From the NCBI GenBank assembly GCA_015039315.1, contig WIDE01000057.1:112759-176758 (forward strand): 64,000 nucleotides of DNA, read 5' to 3'. Shown one piece after another: positions 1 through 11,200 of this stretch. A program made the translations under genes and the position numbers. The stretch is from Clavulina sp. PMI_390. Its lineage: Eukaryota; Basidiomycota; Agaricomycetes; Cantharellales; Hydnaceae. The notes beneath the pieces were generated by a model that was given only the letters and a program-made list of their open reading frames with translations, did not search any database and had not been told where the DNA came from. Position 1 is the stretch's first letter. Each line of letters opens with the position of its first letter.

Positions 1-959
1 TTGGAACGATGGTTGAGAGACTTGGATCAATGATGAGATTAGTTGGTCGATTCTAGTATAGATTTGCGGAAGGGAACGAGCAAAGTCTACCAAAGGGAAT
101 GGAGAAAAGTCAGCTTGATGGCTCACAAACACAAAGACATCATTGCAAAGATCAGCTAAGTGATGTAGACATCAACATTCCACAGCTCCGCCCCAATTTT
201 TGTACACATGGGACATAAGGAACTGGGGGTCTGTCCGCCCATCGGAAACTATCATCACAATCGATCGACTGAAGTGATCGTGACTTACATGAGTGAAGTG
301 AAGGATGCCCACGACGAAAAAACCTAGGATGCAGCAGCGAAGCAGACAATTGTCAGCCCATTGATACAAAGAAGTGATCGAGAAACAAAAGAAAGCGTCA
401 GACAAGGCTGAAAACGAATATCTCGTCATCCCGCGGACGGTGTCGACAAATATTGAGTATGGAATGGTTCGTTGTATCGTCATGCGCTCAAAGGGTTGGA
501 AGGAGCGTGTTTCTAAAGAGTGGGAACTAACCTTTACTACAGTCTATGCATAGATCATCTGGATCGAGAAGCAAGTTTTTTTTTTCGTTGTCAGTGAATG
601 TGGTAAAAGAAAAAAAAAGTGTTTATGCGAAATGTCAGTAAATATGTCCAGTTTTTCGCCATGACGACACAAAGGACGGTAGTACGAATGTGGTAAAGCA
701 TTTTTTCTGGTGTTTATCTCATCACAAGACAGGCACAGAAGCAAAGAGAAAAAAAAGCCACTGACCACAGAAAGGAGTGGAGGCAACAAGACGCCGGAAA
801 CAACAAGCTCCAATTGAATTGACGGGTCACGCCGAACACTTGAGTGACCTCGCACTTCCGTCCCAAGTGGGGGTCCTTTTCCCAATTGTTCTGCCATTCA
901 GCAGAGGCCCATAAAACAAATCTTTGATCGATTAAGTACTTCATTCACCGTCTTACAGC
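1..959. other. No firm gene; possible minus-strand exon at 172-483
   Basis: No confident gene in this stretch. On the minus strand 172-483 is open for about 100 codons and contains a hydrophobic run followed by a splice-like donor near 290, so it could be an exon of a membrane-protein gene continuing off the left edge. A second open stretch on the minus strand at 714-944 is also hydrophobic at its end. I could not connect the two into a model or recognise a family. The right end must contain the promoter of the JmjC gene that starts at 960. Confidence 0.2.
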
Positions 960-3125
960 ATGCCGCAATCGGTTCCTATCCGCATATGGGCTTCGCAAAC
1001 CGTTAGGGAACTTGCGGGTCAATATAGCCCATCCAAGGATCCCAGCATCACAGGTAATTCTTCTCACGTCAAAATGCTTATCATTTTGATATCTGCACTA
1101 TGTTACCTTCCATATCTCATACTTTAACCTCTCCAGTATTGAACAAATGTGCCGATGGCACGGTGGCCACCCTGTTGGACGTGACCACCGCACTTTTGGC
1201 TCTTATCATCATCGACAGGTCTCCTGCTGGTGGTGATAGAGTCATAGCGCCTTTGAGATCAGGTGGGGGCTCAAAATCATCCTCTCCAAAGCTGAAGGCC
1301 GAGGAGAGTGAATTGATACCTCCTCCCACGATGAGCCTCGCCACGGTGATCGAGAAGCTCAATTCTTTTCGTACACTCGCTCGTTCGGTATTCCAGTCTG
1401 TCCATCATTCAAAAGTGGAGACGTCCTGGCGCCGACTTTTCACGGATGCTTCTCTGCTCCTCGTGTTGGCATCGTTGCAGCAGTACGAAAATGCTACCAA
1501 GGATGACTACAAGCGTTACGTTGGCATATTAGACGAAGCAATTGTCATTGCAGGCGCCCCAGGCCCTGGACGCTCTGATATGTGCCATGATGCTATCGCA
1601 CGTATCCAGGACGAATTCCTTCCCATCGACCCTGTCAACGTGCCGTCATCGTCTCGTTTGGCTGCAGGGAACCCTTCCGAGGGGTATCCAGAGGTTTTTG
1701 AGGACAATTCGGTTCCAATAGATAACCGCCAGTCAAAGCGGCCCAAGCGCGCAACGAGGAACACTACTGCTACCCTGAACGGAGCGGTCAGCACCGCTCC
1801 TGCTCCCCCGCTTCCCGAAACTTCTGGAAGGCTTGTCGAGCGGATGAACGAGCCCCCTTCCTTTGCAGACTATAAAGCAAAGTGGTATGATATTCCTTTC
1901 ATCATTCGAGGATATGCCTCAGATTGGCCAGCATGTTCTTCATGGGGTAACCCCCAGTATCTCCGTATGGTCGGCGGACTTGGCCGTGTAGTGCCAGTCG
2001 AGACTGCCCGAGCGGGCGAAGATTATACATCCGAGGGCTGGTCCACCAGCCTCATGGATTGGGAAGAATTCCTGGATCATCTCTATCAACGCTCGGTTGC
2101 AAACGCCAAAGCCAAGGCAGCAGCTGCTAATCTCCCTTACACCACATCAACGACTCCTATTTCTCGCCCTGCGACTCCAGTTGAGTCAAACGTGCCTCGA
2201 AAACGAGGCCGACCTCCTGCGACGAGAGCAAATAATACGGCTACACCGCAGCAACTCACTATTCCAATCTCTGGCCTCGCATCTACACTCGCCGACCGTG
2301 CTATCGCACCTCTTGCCGAGCTTGCAGGCGAATCTCACTACTTGGCCCAACACGACCTCATTGGTCAATTCCCGGAACTGCGGAGTGACATCATCATCCC
2401 CGATTATGTGTACTCTGAACCCCCGAAGACACGAGCATTCCCTCATCACAAACCACCACGCGTGGAGGGTCTTTGTGCGCTGAACACTTGGATCGGACCG
2501 AAAGGATGCATCACTCCGCCACATAAGGTCTGTTCATTTGCTAATTATTGCAAATATCGGCAGCAAATCTGATTGAATCGTGCACCACCGCAGGACCCCT
2601 ATTTTAATTGTTATGGTTAGCGACGCCCCTATAAGCTCCATTCATCATTCTGACTCATACCTTCTCCTTTCAGTGCAAGTGGTTGGTCGCAAGACTGTCT
2701 GGCTCGCTCATCCCGCTTTCAATGATGAGATGTATCCATATGAAGTGCCTGTTGAGCGACCATCTGAAAAGCCTGCTTCGACGTCAACGCAGGCTAGTGA
2801 CCTTACGCGTACGAACAATTCCACACCCTCCCCAACCCACTCAAGTACCTCGGATATTCCCCCTTCTAAGCCAAATGTGCGGCTTCCTGCCCAAGGAGAG
2901 GAGTCGAAGGACTCTGTCGCAAACCTCAATAATACATCGCGCGTTCCCGTCTTTGGCATCATCACTGCAGATGACCACGCGCGCTTTCCGCGTTTCTTTC
3001 ACAAAGTTGCAAAGAATGCAGTGAGCGCTGTGTTGGAGCCGGGCGATCTACTCATCATTCCTCCGGGCTGGTGGCATGCAATGCGCTCAGAGGAAACTAG
3101 CTCAAATGTGTCAATCTGGTATTGA
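960..3125 (+). CDS. JmjC-domain 2-oxoglutarate/Fe(II) oxygenase with AT-hook
   Basis: Four exons: 960-1053, 1137-2527, 2594-2615 and 2674-3125, 652 residues. The C-terminal half is a JmjC/cupin-8-type oxygenase domain. It has an entry segment with IIRGYASDWPA near the start, then the iron-binding His-Lys-Asp at residues 494-496, followed by PYFNCYVQVVGRK. The distal iron-binding His is at about 637 in the motif GWWHAM. These are the two halves of the HxD...H facial triad, so the enzyme should be active. Residues near 386-393 (RKRGRPPA) are a classical AT-hook, and a KRPKR cluster lies upstream, so a nuclear, DNA-bound role is likely. The 22-base third exon carries the residues after the HKD. 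The start at 960 is chosen because exon 1 joins the long open frame exactly. Substrate (histone, tRNA or other protein) cannot be read from sequence. Similar to the JMJD5/TYW5-like branch rather than large histone demethylases. Confidence 0.85.
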
Positions 3126-3900
3126 TATGAAAGAGGTAGTGCGATCTGATCGTACCCACTTCTCCACGTGAGTAGACGCTCAGATGTGCGTCTTATCCCG
3201 AGTTTCCTTATTGAACAGTCATCTTCTCTTCAGGTTTTCACCTCACCTCGCTAATAATCAAGACCAACGATCAGATGAGCGCCTCTAGCACCTCTTATTT
3301 ATTGTGATACCACCATACCGCTTCACGTCGACCTATAAATCCACTGCTACCTTTCCATTCTATTATCACGATCGGCTCGCTTGTTTATCTTGTGGCTGTC
3401 TCGTCACCATTGCTATTCTTGCTTTCCTTCCAAATCCATCTCGCTACATTCTCACACTTTTCTTCCCCTCTTCCTCCGTCCGTTATGAGCTCGTTCCTTT
3501 CTGTGGTATCCCACACTTCCCAAACCAAATCCTGTAGCCGTACCCTGACTCAGAACTGGTAGATCGAGATCGACCAATATGATTTATGTGCATCCCTCCT
3601 AACTCCTTTGCATATTACTTATCGGGTTCCTGAATATCAGCGACTTGTCAGGTTGACTGATTGAGTCGCGAGGGGGAAGGTGTAAATGGGGATGACAACA
3701 GCCACTATCCACCACTTGTATGAAACAATATTCAGCACCTGGTACTTGAAGTTTATCATTGATTTCGATATCAGAATTGTAGGAGAAACATATATTCGAT
3801 AGAAGCGGGTCCGAAATCAGAGAAAGTCATCATATCATACAGCATGTATTATGAAGACACAGAAGGAAAGGAGTACTCTTGAAATACGCCTACACCTCCC
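3126..3900. other. Convergent intergenic region
   Basis: This holds the 3' ends of the JmjC gene (plus) and eqolisin-like gene A (minus). A pyrimidine-rich open stretch at 3304-3537 has no recognisable protein features and I do not call it a gene. No repeat or RNA gene seen. Confidence 0.5.
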
Positions 3901-4974
3901 CTAATAGACAATGGTCACTTGTGCCCCTTGCGAGCCCTGACGATTTACAACGGCGCTAACACCGTCCACAGGCGTGCTTATGGGGCCCCACGTCACACCG
4001 GAAGGGTATCCCGCACTCGTCTTGATGTTCATGTTTGAGAATGTCGTCCACGCGAGTGGGAAGTCATTCTTTGACACAAGACCATAAGCCTCAAGGGTTA
4101 CGGCGGCCCAATATAGCCCATCAATGCCGTAAACCGTCATAGTCTCGCCAATGCCGCTAAAGTAGCTTTGGTAGATCCAGCCGTTGAACCATTGTGCCGT
4201 CAATTGCATGATGCCCGTGAGGACACGTCCTGGGGCGACTTCTACTAAATCTGTGTGAAAGTAATTTCCATTCGCGCCGTACCAATTCGCTATTGACCAG
4301 TACTAGAGGGATCCACGTGGTGAGAATGAGAACGAGGTAGGAGGCCAGGGTCAAGAACAGCAGACTTACCGCGCCACCGCCCGCTGACGAACTTCCGTAC
4401 TGAAGCACCGGCTGAAGTATGTTTTCATATGATGCAGGCTCGATAGAATTGAAGAGGAAGAGCGTTTGGCCCTCTGCAGCTTGAGGGAGGGGGGGAACGG
4501 TCCACGTGGCGGCGAAGTACGAGATGGGATCAGCCGAGGGATTGTACCCTAGAGACCAAGACCAAAAAGGCTCAAAAACGATCGAAAGGAGTATTTTTAC
4601 GGGGTGGCAGACTCACAAGAGGCATCGGCGATCCATCCCGTGGTGAGCGAGCGTCGGTGGCCTGGTTTCGTGAAATTCCCAGTCGGCTTTGCGGAGTGCA
4701 AAACTTTCCCCCCTGCGTCGATTATCTGAACGACACCATCTCCAACGTGATGAACTCCAGCGCCTGGATGCAATATGAGCAAGAGAGGAATTATCTAGCT
4801 GACTAGGGCACGGGCAAGCTCACCAGCAGGGACCAAGTGCACATTCTCAGCATCTCGCTCGCCGAATGGCGTGAGCACTTTACCGGGAGTGGGAGCACCT
4901 TGAGCGAAGGACGAGAGGAGTCCAAGAACAACGGTGACTGTGAGAATACGGGCTGTCTGGAGTGAGGATAACAT
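3901..4974 (-). CDS. Eqolisin-like secreted protein A
   Basis: Four exons on the minus strand: 4974-4824, 4763-4617, 4548-4370 and 4302-3901, 292 residues. Signal peptide: MLSSLQTARILTVTVVLGLL, ending near SFAQGAPTP. Exon 2 gives the conserved HHVGDGVVQIID segment and a Trp-Ile-Ala-Asp segment. The C-terminal domain has TWTVPPLP, FNSIEP, ILQPVLQYG, AGGGA-YWSIANWYG and VAPGRVL. These match, in order, the motifs of the other six paralogues here and loosely those of glutamic peptidases (G1). Unlike the other six, the segment WATE is WAAV here, so one of two candidate glutamates is missing. The third intron sits after AGGGA, about eight codons downstream of the third intron in genes D-G. Probably secreted. 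Proteolytic activity is an inference and is weakest for this member. Confidence 0.85.
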
Positions 4975-6289
4975 TTGTTGTTGTGTAGTGGGTGGTGAGC
5001 GAGTGAGCGAGTGAGACTGAAGTCGTGAAAGAACGAGGGGTAGGCAGATGGCGGAACTCTCCCTTCGAGGGTTCCTGCTTTTATGGCGCTTTGCTTCAAG
5101 TCATTGCGACAGATTGCACAGACGGCCTCAGAAATGTACGTCGCACAAGCACCGCATTCCACTCCTGACATCAAGCCTGCATTTCATCAGTCAATTTCTT
5201 GCCAAGGGGAAGCCGACACAGATTTGACGTAAATAGATTGCTCCGTTATGGTGAATTTGAAAACACGCTCCTAGGGGCCACATGGACGGGCTGCCTCATG
5301 GTAACCACCTGCTGAGGTCAAGCCAACCTTTGCACCAGGATGATAGCCCTAAATGTCTTGGGTGACGGCCGCTAAAAAAAGAGATTTCATAGTACTCTGT
5401 GGTTATCGTCTTATCAGGAAATGAAGAATGCGTTTGCGCTGTAGGTAATTAACTGAGAATTTATGGATCATGTTGACAACTGCAGAAGATCATGGCAGTC
5501 CCAAAGGGAACCAGGAACGAGAATTGCACGTGAAGGGGAGTCTTGAGAACAAGCACAGCTCCAGATCTCATCCTCAAAAACCCGATACAAGCTTCTCAAG
5601 ATGTGTGGCAGAGGCGATGACACCACAACGGACCAGGACAAATATCATTTGCAAAAGGCGATGTTGAGGGGTCAAGAGTCGGCACCGCCAAGAAATTTTC
5701 CACGCTATTAATAGCCCATTCTCTCATTGGGGTATCACCTGTACCTAGTAGGCCAAAGCATGGAAAAGGCTGCCGCGCAAACACTCATGTTTGATTGAGG
5801 GATCACGTGCCTGGCTGGTGCACACCATCATCTCATAGATTGAATCAGGTTCTGCAGTTGGGTTGGAACTAAATCTGTGTGGGACGATGTAGATGGACGA
5901 GTGAGAAGGTCGCGAAAGTAGTTACGTAGACGATGTAGTATCATATTGTATTTACAAATGTATGACTATAAATGGAGCAGTCCAGAAATCTGAGATGGTG
6001 TGCAGGAGTGAAGCGCGCTTGAAGAACCACGTGAAATTAGCTTATCAAGCAAGAGAGGGGGGGGGGGGGGGGCGTAGCATCAAGAAAGTGTAGGGGAGCT
6101 TCAAGGAAAACAAACCGCAAACAAGGCCACGAGGGCTAGACAAGGGCGGCAGTGAAGTTCAGGTTGGATGTGGAGATTCACTTCGTATCGACCAGCCAGG
6201 GTTTGACGAGGATTAGGTGTACTATCCAAAGATATTGCGTACCCAACAGGCCGTGAGATGAGGTGGTAGCCCTTCAAGAGAACGTAGTG
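4975..6289. other. Intergenic region with promoter of gene A and poly-G tract
   Basis: Upstream region of gene A on its right-hand side. A CATAAAA-like element lies on the minus strand near 5078-5085, about 105 bases before the start codon. Several short open stretches (for example 4803-5174 minus, which partly overlaps the signal-peptide exon in another frame) show no protein features. A 16-base G run is listed separately. The left-most bases near 6290 are the 3' end of the beta-barrel gene. Confidence 0.5.
6057..6072. repeat. Poly-G homopolymer (16 G)
   Basis: An uninterrupted run of 16 G follows a short AG-rich lead-in (AAGAGAG). It sits in intergenic DNA. Its true length may vary or be mis-sequenced, and such tracts can form G-quadruplexes. 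Confidence 0.9.
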
Positions 6290-7063
6290 TCATACCTTCC
6301 ACTGAATGCTGATTGTACCCACGCTCTTGTTGGTGAAGTAACGGAATAGTGCTGGCGACATCTCTGGGCCAATAATTACATTTAACAACGTGATGAGACG
6401 AGCCTCCATGTGGTGGACGCACCGAAACTATTGGTAGAGCAGCACGGACACTCATCTACAACTTCGGCCGTATGAGTTTTGCCATTGGCGGTGATGGACA
6501 CTATCTATCGATTTGGCAATATGGTGCGTCGGGAGAATGAAATAAAAGACGGAAGTTGTGCACTCAGTGAAGATCCAAATGCACCTGCGAGCTGACGGGC
6601 CTGGGATCAGGCGTCGCGGGGATGGAAGGACGTACCTGCCCACAAGCGGATGAAGTGTAGCGAGAAGCGGACATTGCAACAACATAATCTGAGCTTGAGT
6701 TCGTCTGTGAGGTTGGAATAGTACAGAAATAATCAATTGTGTGCCCTTTGGAGTCCATAAATCATCATGAGAATATGGGGTACCCACCCAACCACAGGTA
6801 CCAAAACTAGGATAGAAAGATGTTCCTTGTCCGCCTGTGAACAGCTTGGCGATGTTGGAACTTGGACTTGTGGAAGATGCGGCAGTCATCGGGTGGACGG
6901 CTGTGGCATGTGATTTGATAGAACGGGTATGAAAGTCAAAGAAGGAGTGCCCAGCCCCACTATGCTTGGAGTCACCAATCGCTGGAGCGGCCGACACCTC
7001 ATAGCCGCTCAATAATGAGACACTAGTGAAGACGGCGAGCTTGAAGATAGTGGCAAAGTGCAT
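6290..7063 (-). CDS. Secreted double-psi beta-barrel (RlpA-like/barwin-like) protein
   Basis: Four exons on the minus strand: 7063-6788, 6704-6636, 6504-6423 and 6363-6290, 166 residues. The N-terminus (MHFATIFKLAVFTSVSLLSG...SAAPA) is a signal peptide. The mature domain shows the usual order of fungal double-psi beta-barrel proteins: TGGQGTSFYPSFGTCGW, then TNSSSDYVVAMS, ACGQ, a strand ending KTHTAEVVDECPCC, then EMSPALFRYF, and finally SVGTISIQWKV at the C-terminus. The cysteines expected for two disulfides and the Asp in VVDECP are present. The start is the Met directly before the hydrophobic run; an in-frame Met 21 codons upstream would bury the signal. Proteins of this fold bind or loosen cell-wall polysaccharides or act as small secreted effectors. 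Which applies here is unknown. Exon joins were chosen because they restore the family motifs in frame. Confidence 0.85.
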
Positions 7064-8231
7064 TGGAACGTACGACGAACGAAAAACGTCAGGTGATGCA
7101 ATGGGTTTGAATCTTGAAGAGTGCACAGACGCGAGAGAATGAGTTTAGAGACTGGAAAGGCAATGGAGGCGCAAAACATCGGAGAGAGGGCCTTATATAC
7201 CCAAGCAGAGGACGAAGGACAGAAAGACGGTGGGTTAGTTGCTGCGGAAGCGTAGCTAAAAGCTAGCGCTCCATTTGGGAGTCCTGCTACCGCCCTCGAG
7301 TCCTTGATGGATCTGGCCCCGAGGAGGTCAAAAGCTCCAAGTGAATCAATTAGCCAAGCTTGATGCAGCGGGGAGAATCGCAGGGAGTATATTGGATCCT
7401 AGGGGGCAAGGAGCCGAGGGTCGTGAGGTTACGGGAGGTTACAACAGCAGAAAAAGGAGAAAAGGAGGCCCATCGCAGACTGATGTGGAGGGATGGCCTA
7501 TAACTAGGGCGAAGGAGGTGGGGCATAGGCGCCTCTGTCTGCAGAGACGACTGCTGTCTACTTCTGGGCGGAGTAAGATTGGCTCTCCGCCCCAAACTGC
7601 TAGGTCCCTTGAGTGACAAGAAAAGCTCCGTCGGGGCTCGTGGATGGGCTGTCAAGCTGGTCCTGGTCTGTAAATGTGAGCGGCATGACATATGTCTGAA
7701 ATAAATGCGTCATCTTGGGGTTGCATACAACGCGGTTAGAATTTCCTTAAGTAAATCAATGCCATCGGCCTTGAAAATCGGATTGATGACCGCGTCCACT
7801 AGCGGGAATTCAGAAGGAAGGCAACATTCAAAGGATTACGATTTCATTAAATGAGTTTGACAACTTGACCAGCTTTTGGTGCCTTTGAAAGTCCATGTCA
7901 AAAACGCGAGGTGGGATGACGGGAAGGGGGGGTACCAAGATCATGCTGTGCCTCACAGATAGATCACACTTGACCCACTGAGATTTTCTATCCAAACATA
8001 CGGTATCCGAGACGTGTATCGCCACTTTATTATCGAGGATAGAATAGGGGAGTGTTAGAACGAAGCATTGTCAGGCAACATCGTAGCTGCGTGGGTTGTT
8101 TGTGTGTAAACAAACATCAGCGGTCATAGTACAACAACGCAAACTCCGCGGGGAGATGACGAAAGACCATTGATAATTGAGCCACGGTAACCCAGGGGAT
8201 CTGTGGAGTGAGGTACGGGGTTTCCTTGAAT
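7064..8231. other. Intergenic region: promoter of beta-barrel gene, 3' end of ABC gene
   Basis: Contains the TATA element and 5' leader of the secreted beta-barrel gene and the region downstream of the ABC transporter stop at 8232. Open stretches at 7341-7691 on both strands lack recognisable features. Nothing else supported. Confidence 0.5.
7193..7199 (-). promoter_or_regulatory. TATA box of the beta-barrel gene
   Basis: The minus strand reads TATATAA here, in the context GGGTATATAAGGCCC, 130 bases before the chosen start codon at 7063. Distance and sequence fit a TATA box with a leader of about 100 bases. Confidence 0.55.
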
Positions 8232-11200
8232 CTAAACGCCCGCAATATTGTACAGGGCATCGTGATCTCCACTTCCGTCCACCATTGCCTTGAATATTCC
8301 GCCATTTTTGGCAAGAAGAGCTCGGGGAGAGTCATACTCCACGAGACGTCCCGCATCAAGCACCAGAATTCGATCGGCATCCATGATAGTGTGTAGCCGA
8401 TGGGCAATTGTGATGACAGTCGAGTCTTGGAATTGGGTACGAAGAGATTCTTGGATGAGAGCGTCTGTTTTGTGGTCTATAGAGCTTGTCATTATAATTA
8501 CGTCTGTATCATCGTAATTTGATATACACACCCATCGACGCTGTGGCTTCGTCCAGAATCAGCACTCGGCTGCGCCGCACCAGTGCTCGCGCTAATGCCA
8601 GTATTTGGCGTTGTCCGAGCGAAAAGTTGCCTCCCGAACTGCTGACAGTAGTGTCGAGAGAGACGCGCTCTTCGTCTTTCAAATCTTCTTGAAGGCTGAA
8701 TAGGCCCGCAGCGCGCAATGCATCGTTGAGAACGGCATCGTCGTGTTCGCTGAAGGGGTCGAGATTGTCACGGACAGATCCCGACTGTACGCCACGAGGT
8801 TCAGCTAATAATTCTTAAATAATGTGAGGAATGCTGACCATTAGCTCCGGCTGCTGTGGTATAATCGTGATAGCACTTCGAAGGGCTTCAAGGTTCAAGT
8901 TGCTCGTCAGCAACCCATCAAAGTAGACTTCACCCTCCGTAATGATTAATCGCAAGAGGCTATAAAGATAATGGTTAAAGATTGGGAACATCTCCAAATA
9001 AGCCGCCAAAAATCACCTGAGCGTCAACGAGCTCTTCCCCGATCCCGTGCGACCAACTAAATCAAAAATGCCACATTAGCTAGTCCACCAGAGACAGGAG
9101 TGCAACAAAGCAACTCACCAATTCCAATCTTCTCGCCCGATTTGATAGTGAAGGTGAGTTCTTGAAGTACCTTGGGACCATCAAGCGAGTAGCGCGCGGA
9201 GAGATTTTCGACGGATAGTGCTCCGCTCGTCGGCCACGAGGCCGGAGGAACCCCGGATTCAGAGGGTAGTTGCTCCTGCTCGATTTCAACATACTGTTGA
9301 ATGCGCTCAAGGCTATTTATTTCAGCATCAGAATCGGGGATTTCATCAGCCAATAGCGGAACAAACCTGTTGCCTGGCGATAGAGCGAATCGTCAGTTCA
9401 AGAAACAGTCAACTGGAGAGCCACTGCACACCTTCCACTTCCACGTCATTGAGTTCTCGAATCCTACAACAAAATCATCAGGATCGAGCAGAAAATTACG
9501 TTCAGGTTGGTCACCAACCAGAACAGAACCAGCTCTGATGTCCATAGAGAAACATTCAACAGGAAACCAATCTGTGTTGCATCCGCCTTCGACACATAGA
9601 GGAGATATCTGCAGAGTATTTCTTAGTTTCTTTTCATGGTGATGGGAATCAAATTTACCCGGCGAGTGCTGCGGAATAAACACCTCCCATGTAGTCAACG
9701 CGCAGACCAACCCATCTGATTAGGAACCCACGCTGTTAGTACACATCCGAAGCAGAGGGATCAAAACCAGGCGTGATGCACCTATTGAGGTTCCAGAAGG
9801 GACGAGCAGTACGGGTATAATTGTCGATGCGTCTTAAAGATTCTGTGTATGCGTGACCATTGATGAGATCCGAACCCTTAATCCTAGAAAACTTCATACC
9901 ATCTTTAAATCTTTCTTGCACGCCATATGCCCTGATGGTGGTGAGACCATTGATGGCAGTGCCAAAGACCGTGAACACTGGAGCACGAGCATTACTCATT
10001 TCCCTGATGAATACTCAGGACGGGAACCCATTCCATAGTGAAAGTTGGAGCATTACCGTTTAACCGGTAACTGGGCATGGATGTAGTACTGCCCTAGGAT
10101 GACACCAAAAGTCGCAAGTATGATCGAAGGGAGTAGGAATGCTGGGGCGAAACAAATGATGACGACCAGTCGTTGCGCAATGTGGAGCGTCAATTGGATT
10201 ACATTGAATATCTTCCTTGGCAAGCCTGTGTCGATGGACCCTATGTCTTTGGTAAATCGCTGCACGATGCGTCCGACGGGGGTTTTGTCCAGGAATCGGA
10301 AAGTCGTGCTGAGAATAGCCCTGGCGAGACGCTCATGGATCGAGCGGGCTGACCTGACCATTGCGCCGATCCAGATAAGCTGGTTCGCCGTGAATAGGAC
10401 GGAGGCTGCAAGGACATAGAGAGAATAAATTCCTAGATAGCTGCGGGCGGCGGCACTTGAGCAGGCGTGCTAATGTAAAACAGATACTTGGAAGGTCCTC
10501 ACAAAGGAACGTCGACTTTTTCGGGAGGAAGAATTTCGTACATCCGACCCCATAGCCCGAGCCACCAAGTCTGATACCTATATGATTTCTGTCAGCGTAG
10601 CGATAGGTGTAGAATGGGAGGGAGAAGGTTTCACAGATCAACCAAATCAACACTCCCGGTGGTAACCAGCAACGGTATCCAGAACCAGATTCCTCCCAGA
10701 CTGCGGAAGTAGAGGAGCACTGGAAAGGGTGAGGTTTAGGTATATGGTTCCAAGGAGAGATGAAAAACCTACACGCTGAAAGGCTGACGTGTCCTAGGGC
10801 CACCTCTTCAGCGGCGACGAGCTTCCCAGCACCGGCGGCTTTACGCTGGGCCTCGACTGGCGCCGAATCATCTACTTGATCGAGAGGTACTTCACTATTT
10901 TGGTTCAATTCGAAATATACATCTGGAGTGGTCCCAGTCGTGGGGCCAGAGCTTATAGTGACAGATCCGTTAGGAGAAAGGGTGGTGATGCTTGTTGCCA
11001 GGTTCCTTGTCATCGAAAGGTTGTGAGTGACAAGGAGCACCGTCCGACCACGGAGAAGATTGCCTGGGAGGCACTTGTCGACGATCCATTTGATGGTGTG
11101 GACGTCCAATGCTGAAAGTACGTCATCTAGGAGAACGATCGACGACTAAGCAAGATGTTAGTCGCGGCTTCTACTCCCCGCCGCAATGCCATACCTCCGA

